Source: Cytophagaceae bacterium (GTDB lineage Bacteria; Bacteroidota; Bacteroidia; Flavobacteriales; Flavobacteriaceae). From it: a stretch of DNA of 64,000 nt. The notes under the pieces were generated by a model. That model was not told the DNA's origin. It saw nothing but the letters and a program-made list of their open reading frames with translations, and searched no databases. Shown here in pieces: positions 43,622 through 52,680 of the stretch (its first letter is position 1; each line of letters begins with the position of its first letter). The DNA lies in assembly GCA_002710685.1 (NCBI GenBank), contig PALD01000029.1, positions 124,001 through 188,000 of the forward strand. Direction: 5' to 3'. The translations under genes and the position numbers were made by a program.

Positions 43622-44077
43622 TCAATTGTCTTTATCCTTCTTTTTTGATTTTCTTTTCTTCTTGTTCTTCTTGTCAAAATTGTCAATGGCAAGAAACTTA
43701 TTCACCTCATCTTCAGTGAGTATGGTGCGCAGGTTTTCCTTAAAATCATTTTCAATAAACTCATACTCTTTACGGGCAGCGTCACCCTTGAGTTGTTCAT
43801 TTTTTTGCAATCTAAAGACCTTGTCATAATAATCTGTGAGATAAGACCTTAAAACTTCGGTTTTAAATGGGTCAAGCCCAAACTGCTCTACATAGATAGG
43901 CAACCGCTCAGCAGTAACATCTTCTGGCGTTTTAGGCTCTGGTTCTGGACGGGGGGTTTGCTGTGTTGCCATTGACCTGTTCATCCTGCTCATGCCGTTC
44001 ATCCTGTTATAATACTGTGCAGATGCGGTACCTACCAGTGTAAAAAGGAATAGAGCCGTAAAAATCAGTCTTCTCAT
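43622..44077 (-). CDS. Small secreted basic-tailed protein, unknown function
   Basis: About 151 residues. ATG 44077 starts a signal peptide (MRRLIFTALFLFTLVGTASAQ). The mature part is Met/Arg-rich at its N-terminus and helical in the middle (ENLRTILTEDEVNKFLAID). It ends in a run of Lys/Asp, a strongly charged tail. It is 31 nt downstream of the vWA gene and likely co-transcribed. The helical part loosely recalls periplasmic Spy/LTxxQ-type proteins, but I cannot support that firmly. Confidence 0.7.
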   Translation of the reverse strand: MRRLIFTALFLFTLVGTASAQYYNRMNGMSRMNRSMATQQTPRPEPEPKTPEDVTAERLPIYVEQFGLDPFKTEVLRSYLTDYYDKVFRLQKNEQLKGDAARKEYEFIENDFKENLRTILTEDEVNKFLAIDNFDKKNKKKRKSKKKDKDN

Positions 44078-44108
44078 ATGCTTAAAGTTTTGGCAAAGAA
44101 AACAAAAA

Positions 44109-45896
44109 TCAGTCAACAATGCCAGTTTTTACCAGTCTTAGAAATTCACTTCGGTACCCATCTTCGTCATTTCCCTTTCCGGCTTTCGCCAAAGTTATGA
44201 CATCATCACGCGTGGCGCCATTGATATATTCTGATTCTCGCAACTCCATCCCAAAGAGTGCCAGGCCAGCCATAAAGTTCATGTCTGCTGATGCTTCCGC
44301 AATGTTTCGGTCATCGTTCATCACCGCATGGGTAATGAGCTTGCTGCTGCCGCCCTCGGGATTTTTATAACGTATCTTGACGTTCATCAACTCTTTGTTG
44401 AAACCTTTGGCGGAAGCCTGACCCGTATATTTAAGGTCATCAACGGGACTTAAGAACTGGCTGTCAACCCCCACGGGGATGATTTCATACAGGGCGGTGA
44501 CGCTATGACCGCTGCCTATCTCACCGGCATCCTTCTTGTCATCATTAAAATCTTCATCATCCAGCAACCTGTTTTCATATCCTATCAAGCGATAGCCCTC
44601 CACCAGTTTGGGGTTGAACTCCACTTGTATCTTAACGTCCTTTGCGATGGTGTACAAGGTACCGCCAAACTCTGTCCCTAGCACTTTCTGCGCTTCCTGC
44701 ATGGTATCAATGTAGGAATGATTGCCGTTGCCTTTATCAGCAAGGGTTTCCATCTTACTGTCTTTATAATTGCCCATCCCAAAACCCAGACAGGTAAGAA
44801 AAATACCGTCATCGCGTTTTGAAACGATTAAATCTTCCATGGCGGTATCGCTGCTTGCCCCCACATTAAAATCTCCATCTGTGGCCAGGATCACGCGGTT
44901 GTTGCCACCATCTATAAAGTTATCTTTTGCCAATTTATAAGCCAATTCTATACCGGCACCACCGGCGGTACTCCCACCTGCCTGCAATTTATCGAGAGCT
45001 TCAAAAATCGCGGTCTTGTTAGAACCATTTGTGGGTTCTAGCACGGTACCGGCCGCACCGGCATACACCACGATTGAAACTTTATCTTCTTTCCGCAATT
45101 GATTAACGAGCAACTTAAAAGCTGATTTTAACAGTGGTAATTTATTGGCATTGTTCATTGAACCTGATACATCTATGAGAAAAACAAGATTTGATGCAGG
45201 TATATCTTCCAGGGGTACTTCTTTACCTTGCAAACCTACCTTAACAAGTTTTGTATCCTTGTTCCACGGGGTTTGTACCATTTCAGTATTTACTGAGAAG
45301 GGGTCATTGCCCTTGGGCTGTGGATAATTGTATTTAAAGTAATTGAGCATCTCCTCAATCTTCACGGCATCCTTGGGTACTTGCTGACCGTTGTTTATCA
45401 TCCGGCGTATGTTGCTATAACTGGCCCTATCCACATCTACTGAAAAAGTAGATAAAGGAGCGGTTTTAACATGCTTAAAAGTATTCTCACTGATTTTTGA
45501 ATAGCTCTCCGTAGCCTGCTGATATGGCCTATATCCATGCATAGAAACACTTCCCGTCACACTTCTCATCTTCTGCGTTCCATAGCCTACCACAACAACC
45601 TCATCTAAAGTAGCAGCTGTCACCATTGTAATATGAAGTGGCTTTGAATGTTTAATCTTTACCGATTGACTTTCAAACCCAACGTATGAAAAAACGAGGG
45701 TTTGCCCTAAATCTGCATTGATTGAGAAATTCCCGTCAAAATCTGTTACGGTTTTGGCCTTGGTTTCTTTTACTACCACATTTGTTCCCGGCAATGGCGT
45801 GCCATCATCTGCTTTGACATTACCCGTAATTTCTATTGTTTGAGCTTGAATTATGGCTGTCGCCAAAAAAAATAAGGAGAGCATAATGTTTTTCAT
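44109..45896 (-). CDS. vWA-domain protein (YfbK-like) with SusC-like N-terminal module
   Basis: About 595 residues. ATG 45896 starts a signal peptide (to about IIQAQ, residue ~19). Residues ~20-100 are a carboxypeptidase-regulatory-like beta-sandwich (GTPLPGTNVVVKETKAKTV). It runs into DEVVVVGYGTQKMRSVTGSVS, the hallmark of SusC/RagA N-termini, but no TonB receptor barrel follows. Instead a YfbK-type von Willebrand A domain occupies ~165-480, with MIDAS motif DVSGSMN and the conserved Thr and Asp (ATDGDFNVG). The C-terminus is the YfbK-associated domain. An envelope protein that binds another protein through a metal site is the family expectation. Confidence 0.87.
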   Translation of the reverse strand: MKNIMLSLFFLATAIIQAQTIEITGNVKADDGTPLPGTNVVVKETKAKTVTDFDGNFSINADLGQTLVFSYVGFESQSVKIKHSKPLHITMVTAATLDEVVVVGYGTQKMRSVTGSVSMHGYRPYQQATESYSKISENTFKHVKTAPLSTFSVDVDRASYSNIRRMINNGQQVPKDAVKIEEMLNYFKYNYPQPKGNDPFSVNTEMVQTPWNKDTKLVKVGLQGKEVPLEDIPASNLVFLIDVSGSMNNANKLPLLKSAFKLLVNQLRKEDKVSIVVYAGAAGTVLEPTNGSNKTAIFEALDKLQAGGSTAGGAGIELAYKLAKDNFIDGGNNRVILATDGDFNVGASSDTAMEDLIVSKRDDGIFLTCLGFGMGNYKDSKMETLADKGNGNHSYIDTMQEAQKVLGTEFGGTLYTIAKDVKIQVEFNPKLVEGYRLIGYENRLLDDEDFNDDKKDAGEIGSGHSVTALYEIIPVGVDSQFLSPVDDLKYTGQASAKGFNKELMNVKIRYKNPEGGSSKLITHAVMNDDRNIAEASADMNFMAGLALFGMELRESEYINGATRDDVITLAKAGKGNDEDGYRSEFLRLVKTGIVD

Positions 45897-46000
45897 AATG
45901 GAAGGGATTTTGGATTTTTGAATAGACATCAATATCCATACCGAAATACGCGCTATGAATCAGCACGTTGCCAAAAACAAATTCTTTTTAAGTGTAAATA

Positions 46001-47077
46001 CTAAACCTGTTCTTTAGGTTTTAAAGCTCGTAAGGTAGCGCCCCGTTTGAGTTTACCGGTTTCTGTATAGATAAAGTTTGAGGTGCAGTAAACGGCCTTG
46101 GGCACTTCATATTTATCCAGTAGTGAATAATCAAGCTTGGCCTCGTCCACGTTATCAGTCTGTATGACGAGCACGAGCCGCTCTCCCAGTCTATCATCTT
46201 CTTCACCGGCCACAAAAAACGGGACTTCGAGCTGTGGGGCAAGCTTTTTCTCAATCTGTTCTGGATATAGCTTTATACCGCCACTGTTGATTACATTATC
46301 AACGCGACCCAACCAGAGAAACTTTTTATAGCTGAATAATCTTACAACATCATTGGTAATGACAGGATCGCTGGAGACCTTGGGTGCCTTGATGATTAGG
46401 CAACCCCGCTCATCTTGGCTCACGGTCACCTTGCTCATGGTCCTAAATGGTACTTCGCCCTCCTTGTTTTTCTTACTGTTGATTCTTTTTACCGCTATAT
46501 GCGAAATGGTTTCTGTCATGCCATAGGTTTCATAGACCTTGGTATCAACATCAGCAACAAGTTCTTTTAAAGATTCTGAAAAAGGGCCGCCCCCCACAAT
46601 AAGCTTGCTTATCAAGTGCAACCTCGCCACGGAGTTATCAAGTTGAAAAGGCGTCATTGCAGAAAATTCATAGCGCTTAAAAACCTGGTCCAGCGGATTT
46701 GCCTTAGGAGGGACCACATCAAGACGCCACCCTAATACCATTGCTCTCACAAGCATCATTTTTCCGGCGATGTACCTAGAAGGCAGGCACAGTAATGCGG
46801 TGGTATCTTCATCAAGACCAAAATATTTTCCGGTAGCCTTGGCACTGTTGATCATGTGCTTTTTGCGCAGTTTGATGGTTTTGGGTTCACCCGTACTGCC
46901 AGAGGTGTTGACCATCACGTGATTTTTATCATCCAGCCAGGACAGTAAAAATTCACCTATTGCCTCTTCATAAGGTTCTCCCAGACGTATATAATCTTGC
47001 GCAAGTTCTTTAAGGGCAGAGATTTTATAGCTCTTGCCATTAAGTTGAAATGCGGGATGTAATCTGTTTTTGGCCAT
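46001..47077 (-). CDS. menE: o-Succinylbenzoate-CoA ligase (MenE-like)
   Basis: 358 residues, shorter than typical MenE (~450) as is usual in Bacteroidota. AMP-binding motif NTSGSTGEPKTIKLRKKH (~residues 58-75), YGMTETISH, and the C-terminal hinge LGRVDNVINSGGIKLYPEQIE. It activates o-succinylbenzoate for menaquinone synthesis. Last gene of the menA-UPF0173-menC-CPBP-menE run, 14 nt after the CPBP gene. Confidence 0.9.
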   Translation of the reverse strand: MAKNRLHPAFQLNGKSYKISALKELAQDYIRLGEPYEEAIGEFLLSWLDDKNHVMVNTSGSTGEPKTIKLRKKHMINSAKATGKYFGLDEDTTALLCLPSRYIAGKMMLVRAMVLGWRLDVVPPKANPLDQVFKRYEFSAMTPFQLDNSVARLHLISKLIVGGGPFSESLKELVADVDTKVYETYGMTETISHIAVKRINSKKNKEGEVPFRTMSKVTVSQDERGCLIIKAPKVSSDPVITNDVVRLFSYKKFLWLGRVDNVINSGGIKLYPEQIEKKLAPQLEVPFFVAGEEDDRLGERLVLVIQTDNVDEAKLDYSLLDKYEVPKAVYCTSNFIYTETGKLKRGATLRALKPKEQV

Positions 47078-47091
47078 GAGGACAATGGTCT

Positions 47092-48042
47092 TTAAACTGG
47101 TACTTGCTCATCTATTTCAGCAACAGGTGGAGGATCTATCTTACCTATCAGCTTCTCTTTCCACCCTTTCCATTTATACTTATATGCTAAGATAATCAAG
47201 AAGATGGGATAAACAATGAAGACGGGTAAAACAGCATCAAATCCTATTGCGGGTTCTGATACATCCTTGAGTATGGATTCGGTTTGAAAAGCGGTCCAGT
47301 CTGCGGTTACAAGCAGGGCGGTCAAGAGGTTGTTACCGGCATGAAATCCCAGCGAGAGCTCCATACCCTCATCCATAAGGGTCATGATGCCCAGCAGGAA
47401 GCCCGTACCTATGTAATAGATCATGATCATGTAACCTATTTTGGCCACTTCTGGGTTTGCAATGTGCATACCCCCAAAGATCACCGAGGTCATCACCAGT
47501 GGAAACCACCGGTTTTTTGCCAACATGCCAAAACCCTGCATCAAATAACCCCTAAAAACATATTCTTCAATACTGGTCTGTATGGGCACCAGCAGGATGC
47601 CTATCAAGGCAAGCACGAGAAATGGGCCCAGTTTAAAATTCAGCACATAATCATTTGGCGAAAGCCAGAAATCCACAAGCGTGGAGATGATGATAAATGC
47701 CGAGACAAGGCCAAATGCAAAAAATGCCCTGCCCCAATCAAACTTTTTACGGCTGGTGGTGACCTCCAGCAGGGTCTGTTTATGAAGTAACCTGATGACA
47801 AATATGAACGCCACAAAGGCAAAGGCAAACGATATAAGTATGAGAAAAAATGAAAGGTTAGAATCAAGTACCCCTAATATGTTTTCTTCATTTAACGTGG
47901 ACAAACCTTCCAGCCCCACATCCATGATGACGGCTATTGTAAAAGGCAACTGCCCTATGAGCGAACCAATGAAAATTATCGCCGAACCCACGAGATAGAG
48001 CCAAAAATCATGTTTTGCCCTATAGGCCTGAGCTATGAACAT
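47092..48042 (-). CDS. CPBP-family intramembrane protease
   Basis: 316 residues with about eight hydrophobic segments. The CPBP/Rce1 signature is present: SIEEYVFRGYLMQG (catalytic Glu pair and Arg), FGGMHIANP and the late HAGNN. Substrate unknown. Embedded between menC (3-nt gap) and menE (14-nt gap), a conserved-looking position whose meaning is unclear. Confidence 0.88.
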   Translation of the reverse strand: MFIAQAYRAKHDFWLYLVGSAIIFIGSLIGQLPFTIAVIMDVGLEGLSTLNEENILGVLDSNLSFFLILISFAFAFVAFIFVIRLLHKQTLLEVTTSRKKFDWGRAFFAFGLVSAFIIISTLVDFWLSPNDYVLNFKLGPFLVLALIGILLVPIQTSIEEYVFRGYLMQGFGMLAKNRWFPLVMTSVIFGGMHIANPEVAKIGYMIMIYYIGTGFLLGIMTLMDEGMELSLGFHAGNNLLTALLVTADWTAFQTESILKDVSEPAIGFDAVLPVFIVYPIFLIILAYKYKWKGWKEKLIGKIDPPPVAEIDEQVPV

Positions 48043-48045
48043 ACA

Positions 48046-49080
48046 TTACATTTGAAAGGACCATTGCGAGGGTTTACCATACCACAGATGGCCATTTGTT
48101 ATTATCAATGGTGAAGATACGTTATTTGTGTACAAACTTCCAGTACCCAACCCCTGTGGGATCGAAGTATTTTTCATAAACGTATATTGTGCTATCGCAT
48201 TGAGGCCCACGTTGCTCTCCAGGGCAGAGGTGATCCACCAGCCTATATCCTGTTTATCAGCAAGATTGATCCAGGTATCGCTTCCGCGAAAACCACCCAC
48301 AAGGCTGGGCTTAAGTATGATATACTGGGGCTTTATGATCTTAAGGAGCTTTTGCTTTTCCTGGGCGTCAAAAACCCCTATCAACTCTTCGTCAAGGGCG
48401 ATGGGCAAAGGCGTTTCTGCACACAATACAGCCATTTCTTCCCACTGTCCCGCCTTGATGGGCTGCTCTATGCTATGGATGTCAAGTTCAGCGAGACGGG
48501 CCAGTTTTTGTAAGGCTTCCGCCGGAAGGAAAGCACCATTTGCATCCACGCGCAAGGTTATTTCTCTCGCTGAAAAGCGTTTTCTTATACCGCTCAACAA
48601 CTTTATCTCTGTATCAAAATCAATAGCCCCTATCTTCATCTTGATGCAGTCAAAACCTGCCTTGATCTTGTCCTCGATTTGCCGAAGCATAAATTGCTCT
48701 TCCCCCATCCAGATAAGCCCATTGATGGGAATTCCCTTTTCACATGCTGTAAATCCTGAAGGAAAAAGTTCAAAAGGCTGTTGTGCATGAAATGACCTAA
48801 ACGCCATCTCCAGCCCAAACTGTATGCTGGGAAACCCCTCGAGCTTAAAATATAGCTCATCCAGCCCCTGGTATATATGATCACAGGCCCATTTTAAGGT
48901 TTCTTCATAATCTGGCCTGTCATCCACGCTAAGACCGCGCAAGATGCCACATTCTCCATACCCATATTGTCCCGTCTCCTCAATCTTGATGAACCAGGTC
49001 TCCTTTTGTGTAAGAACGCCCCGTGAGGTTCCACTGGGGCGTTTAAAGTCAAGTACATGCTTTTTATAAGATGCTTGCAA
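48046..49080 (-). CDS. menC: o-Succinylbenzoate synthase
   Basis: 344 residues, enolase superfamily. It dehydrates SHCHC to o-succinylbenzoate in menaquinone synthesis. Residues seen: catalytic Lys in IKMKIGAID, metal ligands Asp (LRVDANGAF), Glu (IEQPIKAG), Asp/Glu (IALDEELIG) and Lys in ILKPSLVGG. The start is TTG at 49080: there is no ATG for many codons, the family start (Y-K-K-H-V-L-x-F-K-R-P-x-G-T-S-R-G) lies just after it, and an in-frame TAA five codons upstream is the stop of the preceding gene. Confidence 0.92.
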   Translation of the reverse strand: MQASYKKHVLDFKRPSGTSRGVLTQKETWFIKIEETGQYGYGECGILRGLSVDDRPDYEETLKWACDHIYQGLDELYFKLEGFPSIQFGLEMAFRSFHAQQPFELFPSGFTACEKGIPINGLIWMGEEQFMLRQIEDKIKAGFDCIKMKIGAIDFDTEIKLLSGIRKRFSAREITLRVDANGAFLPAEALQKLARLAELDIHSIEQPIKAGQWEEMAVLCAETPLPIALDEELIGVFDAQEKQKLLKIIKPQYIILKPSLVGGFRGSDTWINLADKQDIGWWITSALESNVGLNAIAQYTFMKNTSIPQGLGTGSLYTNNVSSPLIITNGHLWYGKPSQWSFQM

Positions 49081-49092
49081 GGTGTTGTACTG

Positions 49093-49773
49093 TTATAGTT
49101 CTAATGCTGAGCCTATTTCAAGCAAGATGAGTTCTTTGTTCTTGATTTCAAACTTGCCCCGGGCCTGCTCATGGTCTATCTCCAGCTGTGGCCAGGTATC
49201 ATAGTGACACCCTATGACCTTATCACATGCTACAAAATCACTGGCAATGATGGCATCGTCAACACCCATGGTCAGGCTTCCTCCCACGGGAAGGATGGAG
49301 ATGTCAACATCAAACTGCATGGGTATGAGCTTCATATCCATGGTCAGTGCGGTATCACCCGCCATGTAGACCGTCTTGCCATCTATTACAAAAACATAAC
49401 CTCCCGGCTGACCGCCGTAGCTACCATCTGCAAAAGAACTGGTGTGAATCGCGTTGACATACTTTGCGGTACCAAATTCAAACTCCAGATTGCCCCCGTG
49501 GTTCAACCGTTGCACGGTAAGGCCCTTTTCTTCAAAATGGTTGCCTATCTCATAATTGCATACCACCACCGCATTGCTTGCCCTGGCAATGGCCTCAACA
49601 TCCAGCGTGTGGTCTTGATGGGCGTGCGTAAGGAAAATATAATGGGGTTTGAGGTCATTAATGTCAACCTTATCCTTGGCAAGGGGATTGCCGGTGATGA
49701 ATGGATCTGTTAAAATGGATATCTCGTCAGTTTCAAGGCCAAAACAATTTTGGCCGTAATATGTAATCTTCAT
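49093..49773 (-). CDS. UPF0173 metallo-beta-lactamase-fold hydrolase
   Basis: 226 residues. Metallo-beta-lactamase fold with LTHAHQDHTLD (metal HxHxDH), HTSSFADG, MAGDTALTMD and a final His in GCHYDTWP. This is the UPF0173 family of metal-dependent hydrolases, of uncertain substrate. It sits between menA and menC and ends 12 nt before menC in the same reading frame. Confidence 0.9.
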   Translation of the reverse strand: MKITYYGQNCFGLETDEISILTDPFITGNPLAKDKVDINDLKPHYIFLTHAHQDHTLDVEAIARASNAVVVCNYEIGNHFEEKGLTVQRLNHGGNLEFEFGTAKYVNAIHTSSFADGSYGGQPGGYVFVIDGKTVYMAGDTALTMDMKLIPMQFDVDISILPVGGSLTMGVDDAIIASDFVACDKVIGCHYDTWPQLEIDHEQARGKFEIKNKELILLEIGSALEL

Positions 49774-49847
49774 GATGCTGGTTTTCTTTAACTAGAAAAA
49801 TACAAAACAAGCCATACACCGCGATTCAAGCCAGTACTAAGTTTTCG

Positions 49848-50759
49848 TTAAAAAAGGAAACCCAGCGCAAACAGTACAGAAAAGAAGAACGTGCTCAACG
49901 CGACCTTCTTGAGCTCTGGGTCAAGGAGTGCGGGCACATCATTTTTAAAGACACGTACAAGGTGCATCAACAAGGGGATAAAAACCGTAATCGCAATCAC
50001 CGAATATAACCAGGTGCCCGTTATGGCAAGATATACAAGTGCACAGGCCATTGCACCCAGGATCAAGAATGCATGGTACGCTTTCGCGGAAGCGTAACCC
50101 AGTTTTACCGCAAGGGTTATCTTGCCAGCCCTTTCATCTGGCACCCGGTCGCGCATATTGTTGAGGTTCAATACGGCAGCACTAAGAAAGCCTATGGTGA
50201 CCGCAGGTAAGAGCGTGATGGCATAAAACGTCTTTTCATACAGAAAATCAGAACCGCAAACGGCCAGCAAGCCAAAGAACAAGAATACAAAGACATCGCC
50301 CAGGCCCCTATATCCATATGCTGATTTTCCCACGGTGTACTTGATGGCGGCAGCGATGGCAAGCAACCCCAGGACTATAAAGAGTATGGAGTGCATGATC
50401 ATCTCCAGCCCAAAGGCTTCATAAATGAGCGCAAAGCTTATCAACAATGAAAAAAGTGCCATGAACACCATGCCGCGCTTGAGTTCGCCAGCCGTGAGCA
50501 GGCCACTCTGCATTGCCCTGGCGGGGCCTATGCGCTCATGGTTGTCAGTGCCCTTGACCCCATCTCCATAGTCATTTGCAAAGTTTGACAGGATCTGAAA
50601 TCCCAGGGTAGCCAGTATGGAAAGGATAAAGATATCCCAGGCAAAATTACCGGTTTCAATGGCCAGTGCGCCACCGGTCACGATTCCTGAAATAGATAAT
50701 GGCAAGGTGCGCAACCGCGCAGCAGAAATCCAGGCCCTCAGTTTAAGCATGAAATACAT
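49848..50759 (-). CDS. menA: 1,4-Dihydroxy-2-naphthoate polyprenyltransferase
   Basis: 303 residues, about eight to nine membrane helices, UbiA superfamily. It attaches the isoprenoid tail to DHNA, the membrane step of menaquinone synthesis. The first Asp-rich motif NFANDYGDGVKGTDN (~residues 60-75) and the second NLNNMRDRVPDERAGK match MenA. Either the ATG at 50759 or the one at 50750 may be used. Head of the menaquinone gene run; a palindrome-family hairpin sits in its upstream region. Confidence 0.94.
   Translation of the reverse strand: MYFMLKLRAWISAARLRTLPLSISGIVTGGALAIETGNFAWDIFILSILATLGFQILSNFANDYGDGVKGTDNHERIGPARAMQSGLLTAGELKRGMVFMALFSLLISFALIYEAFGLEMIMHSILFIVLGLLAIAAAIKYTVGKSAYGYRGLGDVFVFLFFGLLAVCGSDFLYEKTFYAITLLPAVTIGFLSAAVLNLNNMRDRVPDERAGKITLAVKLGYASAKAYHAFLILGAMACALVYLAITGTWLYSVIAITVFIPLLMHLVRVFKNDVPALLDPELKKVALSTFFFSVLFALGFLF
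50078..50095. repeat. Dispersed palindrome inside menA
   Basis: ACGCTTTCGCGGAAGCGT; it encodes ASAKA on the minus strand, as at 40620. Confidence 0.8.
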
Positions 50760-50788
50760 TTTGATGTAAAAATATCATATAGGGAGCA

Positions 50789-50810
50789 TTTTTTGGCTAC
50801 AGCCAAAAAA
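50789..50810. repeat. Dispersed palindrome, GGC class, longest arms
   Basis: Arms TTTTTTGGCT and AGCCAAAAAA around AC, 10-bp perfect stem, in the spacer between divergent menA and the 59-residue gene. Followed by T or A runs on both strands, so it could fold as a terminator-like hairpin, but no gene ends there. Confidence 0.8.
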
Positions 50811-50912
50811 AGTATTTACGTTATGCTAAAATATGGGCTTTTCATCTTAAAGTATTGCAAACCGCTAACCGCCGCAGGCCCCTGCTGTGTAACTTTATAC
50901 TAAACAACAGCC

Positions 50913-51092
50913 ATGGAAAAGAAAGTAAAACCGGATAATGCCCGTACCCCCGAGCTTGAAAAATTGCTGGACAAGCATGAGAGGCTCACTAAAGAAGAGC
51001 ATGAGCTCAAGGATAAAGACCCTGAAAAAAGTGCCCAGAAACGCTGGGATGCTTTTCAAGTTTCTAAAGAAATCGAAAAAACAAGAGAATAA
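50913..51092 (+). CDS. Small charged protein (59 residues), unknown function
   Basis: Begins MEKKVKPDNARTPELEKLLD and ends KEIEKTRE. It is entirely hydrophilic, rich in Lys and Glu, and predicted as one or two helices. Its stop overlaps the next start as TAATG, and the coding pattern is real (no rare stops, no hydrophobic bias). I do not recognise a family. It probably acts with the membrane protein encoded next. Confidence 0.65.
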   Translation: MEKKVKPDNARTPELEKLLDKHERLTKEEHELKDKDPEKSAQKRWDAFQVSKEIEKTRE

Positions 51093-51337
51093 TGATACCA
51101 CTAGACATCACAGAAGGTTTTCCTACATTTAACTGGATCATCTTTACCGTAATAATCATAGGCTATATACTTAACATTATATGCCTGTTTGACATCTCAA
51201 AGCTTAAATACAAAGGCGAGACCAAGATGTTCTGGATCGTGATTTTATTAATGATTCCATTGATGGGTGGCCTGGCCTATCTTGTGGGAGGTAGAAAACA
51301 AAGGGTTCATGAAGAAGAATACCTTCAGGATTCTTAA
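51092..51337 (+). CDS. PLDc_N-domain small membrane protein
   Basis: 81 residues, two transmembrane helices (~15-35 and ~47-68) separated by [11 protein letters not shown] and ending in YLVGGRKQR. This matches the 'phospholipase D N-terminal' (PLDc_N) membrane domain found alone in many small bacterial proteins; no catalytic HKD domain is present. Start overlaps the preceding gene by one base. The 3' end overlaps convergent mnmA by 4 bp. Confidence 0.8.
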   Translation: MIPLDITEGFPTFNWIIFTVIIIGYILNIICLFDISKLKYKGETKMFWIVILLMIPLMGGLAYLVGGRKQRVHEEEYLQDS

Positions 51338-52539
51338 GAAATAACCCCTGACCCCAGGCATTCAACACCTTTGTACCACGCCACAAACTGACCTGTTGTA
51401 ATGGCAGATTGCGGCTGGTCAAAACTTACATAAAGGCCATCTTCTGTCTTGTGCAGGGTGGCCTTTTGCAAGGGTTGCCTGTAGCGTATGCGTGCCATGA
51501 CCTCCAGGGTATCGCCTAGGTGCAAGGCAAGGTCTTCCCTAATCCAGTGTACTTCTTCTTGCTGTACAAATAGGGCACTGCGGTACAGCCCAGGGTGGTC
51601 CTTGCCCTGGCCGGTGTAGATTATATTTTCATCCACATCAGTATCAATGACAAAGAGGGGTTCTGCGGTGCCTCCCACGGCAAGCCCCTTGCGCTGGCCT
51701 ATGGTAAAATAATGTGCGCCCTGATGCCTGCCCACGACCTTTCCATCAGTTGTTTTGTACCTGGGCTTAAGGGCCAGGGTTGCCACATCTGTTGCCGTAG
51801 CTACCTCCCCGGTTTCATTTTCGCCCGCAAGGGCATCCATTTTTTCTTGAGAAAGCGCGGCTGGTATCTCGATGATGTTACCCTCTTTAGGCTTTAGTTT
51901 TTGTTGCAGGAACTCTGGCAGGCGTACCTTGCCTATGAAGCACAGGCCTTGACTGTCCTTCTTGTCAGCAGTAATCAAGTCCTGCTCTTTTGCGATTGTG
52001 CGCACTTCGCTTTTTTGCAGGTGGCCTATGGGGAAAAGTGTTTTAGAAAGTTGCTCTTGCGAAAGTTGACATAAAAAATAGGATTGGTCCTTGTTGGGGT
52101 CTGCACCGGCAAGTAATTGAAAGACCGGTTTGCCATTTGCCTCGATCTCGCCTTTTTGACAATAATGCCCCGTTGCCACATAATCTGCTCCCAGGCTCAT
52201 GGCAATCTTCATGAAAACATCAAACTTGATCTCGCGGTTGCAGAGCACATCGGGGTTGGGCGTGCGGCCCAACTCATACTCCCTGAACATATAATCCACG
52301 ATACGCTCCCTGTACTGCTCGCTAAGGTCAACCGTTTGAAAGGGGATGCCCAGTTTTTCAGCAACAAGCATGGCATCATTGCTGTCATCAAGCCACGGGC
52401 ACTCATCAGAAATGGTGACGCTGTCATCATGCCAGTTCTTCATAAAAAGACCTATGACATTGTACCCCGCTTCCTTGAGCAGGTATGCAGAAACGCTGCT
52501 ATCAACACCTCCACTAAGCCCTACAACTACTGTTTTCAT
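51334..52539 (-). CDS. mnmA: tRNA 2-thiouridine(34) synthase
   Basis: About 401 residues from the ATG at 52539, whose N-terminus [20 protein letters not shown] carries the PP-loop (SGGVDSS). It thiolates U34 of tRNA Lys, Glu and Gln. The catalytic Cys pair lies in [10 protein letters not shown] and QGLCFIGK. Normal length, complete. Confidence 0.95.
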   Translation of the reverse strand: MKTVVVGLSGGVDSSVSAYLLKEAGYNVIGLFMKNWHDDSVTISDECPWLDDSNDAMLVAEKLGIPFQTVDLSEQYRERIVDYMFREYELGRTPNPDVLCNREIKFDVFMKIAMSLGADYVATGHYCQKGEIEANGKPVFQLLAGADPNKDQSYFLCQLSQEQLSKTLFPIGHLQKSEVRTIAKEQDLITADKKDSQGLCFIGKVRLPEFLQQKLKPKEGNIIEIPAALSQEKMDALAGENETGEVATATDVATLALKPRYKTTDGKVVGRHQGAHYFTIGQRKGLAVGGTAEPLFVIDTDVDENIIYTGQGKDHPGLYRSALFVQQEEVHWIREDLALHLGDTLEVMARIRYRQPLQKATLHKTEDGLYVSFDQPQSAITTGQFVAWYKGVECLGSGVIS

Positions 52540-52595
52540 ATTGAAAGATTGACATGTTGAGTCGAACAACATCCCACAAAATTACAAATCAAAAC

Positions 52596-52630
52596 AAAAC
52601 CTCACAGGTTTTTAGAGGCCTGTGAGGTTT
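52596..52630 (-). terminator. Intrinsic terminator after yidC
   Basis: On the minus strand AAACCTCACAGG / CCTGTGAGGTTT with an ~9-nt loop, then TTGTTTTG. It lies between yidC and mnmA. Confidence 0.8.
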
Positions 52631-52657
52631 ATTCTATTGGTTATGTGTGATTTTCCA

Positions 52658-52674
52658 TTTCGCTTAAAGCGAAA
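52658..52674. repeat. Dispersed palindrome, CGC class
   Basis: TTTCGCTTAAAGCGAAA, identical 17-mer to 23245, seven bases after the yidC stop. Confidence 0.85.
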
Positions 52675-52680
52675 AGATAC

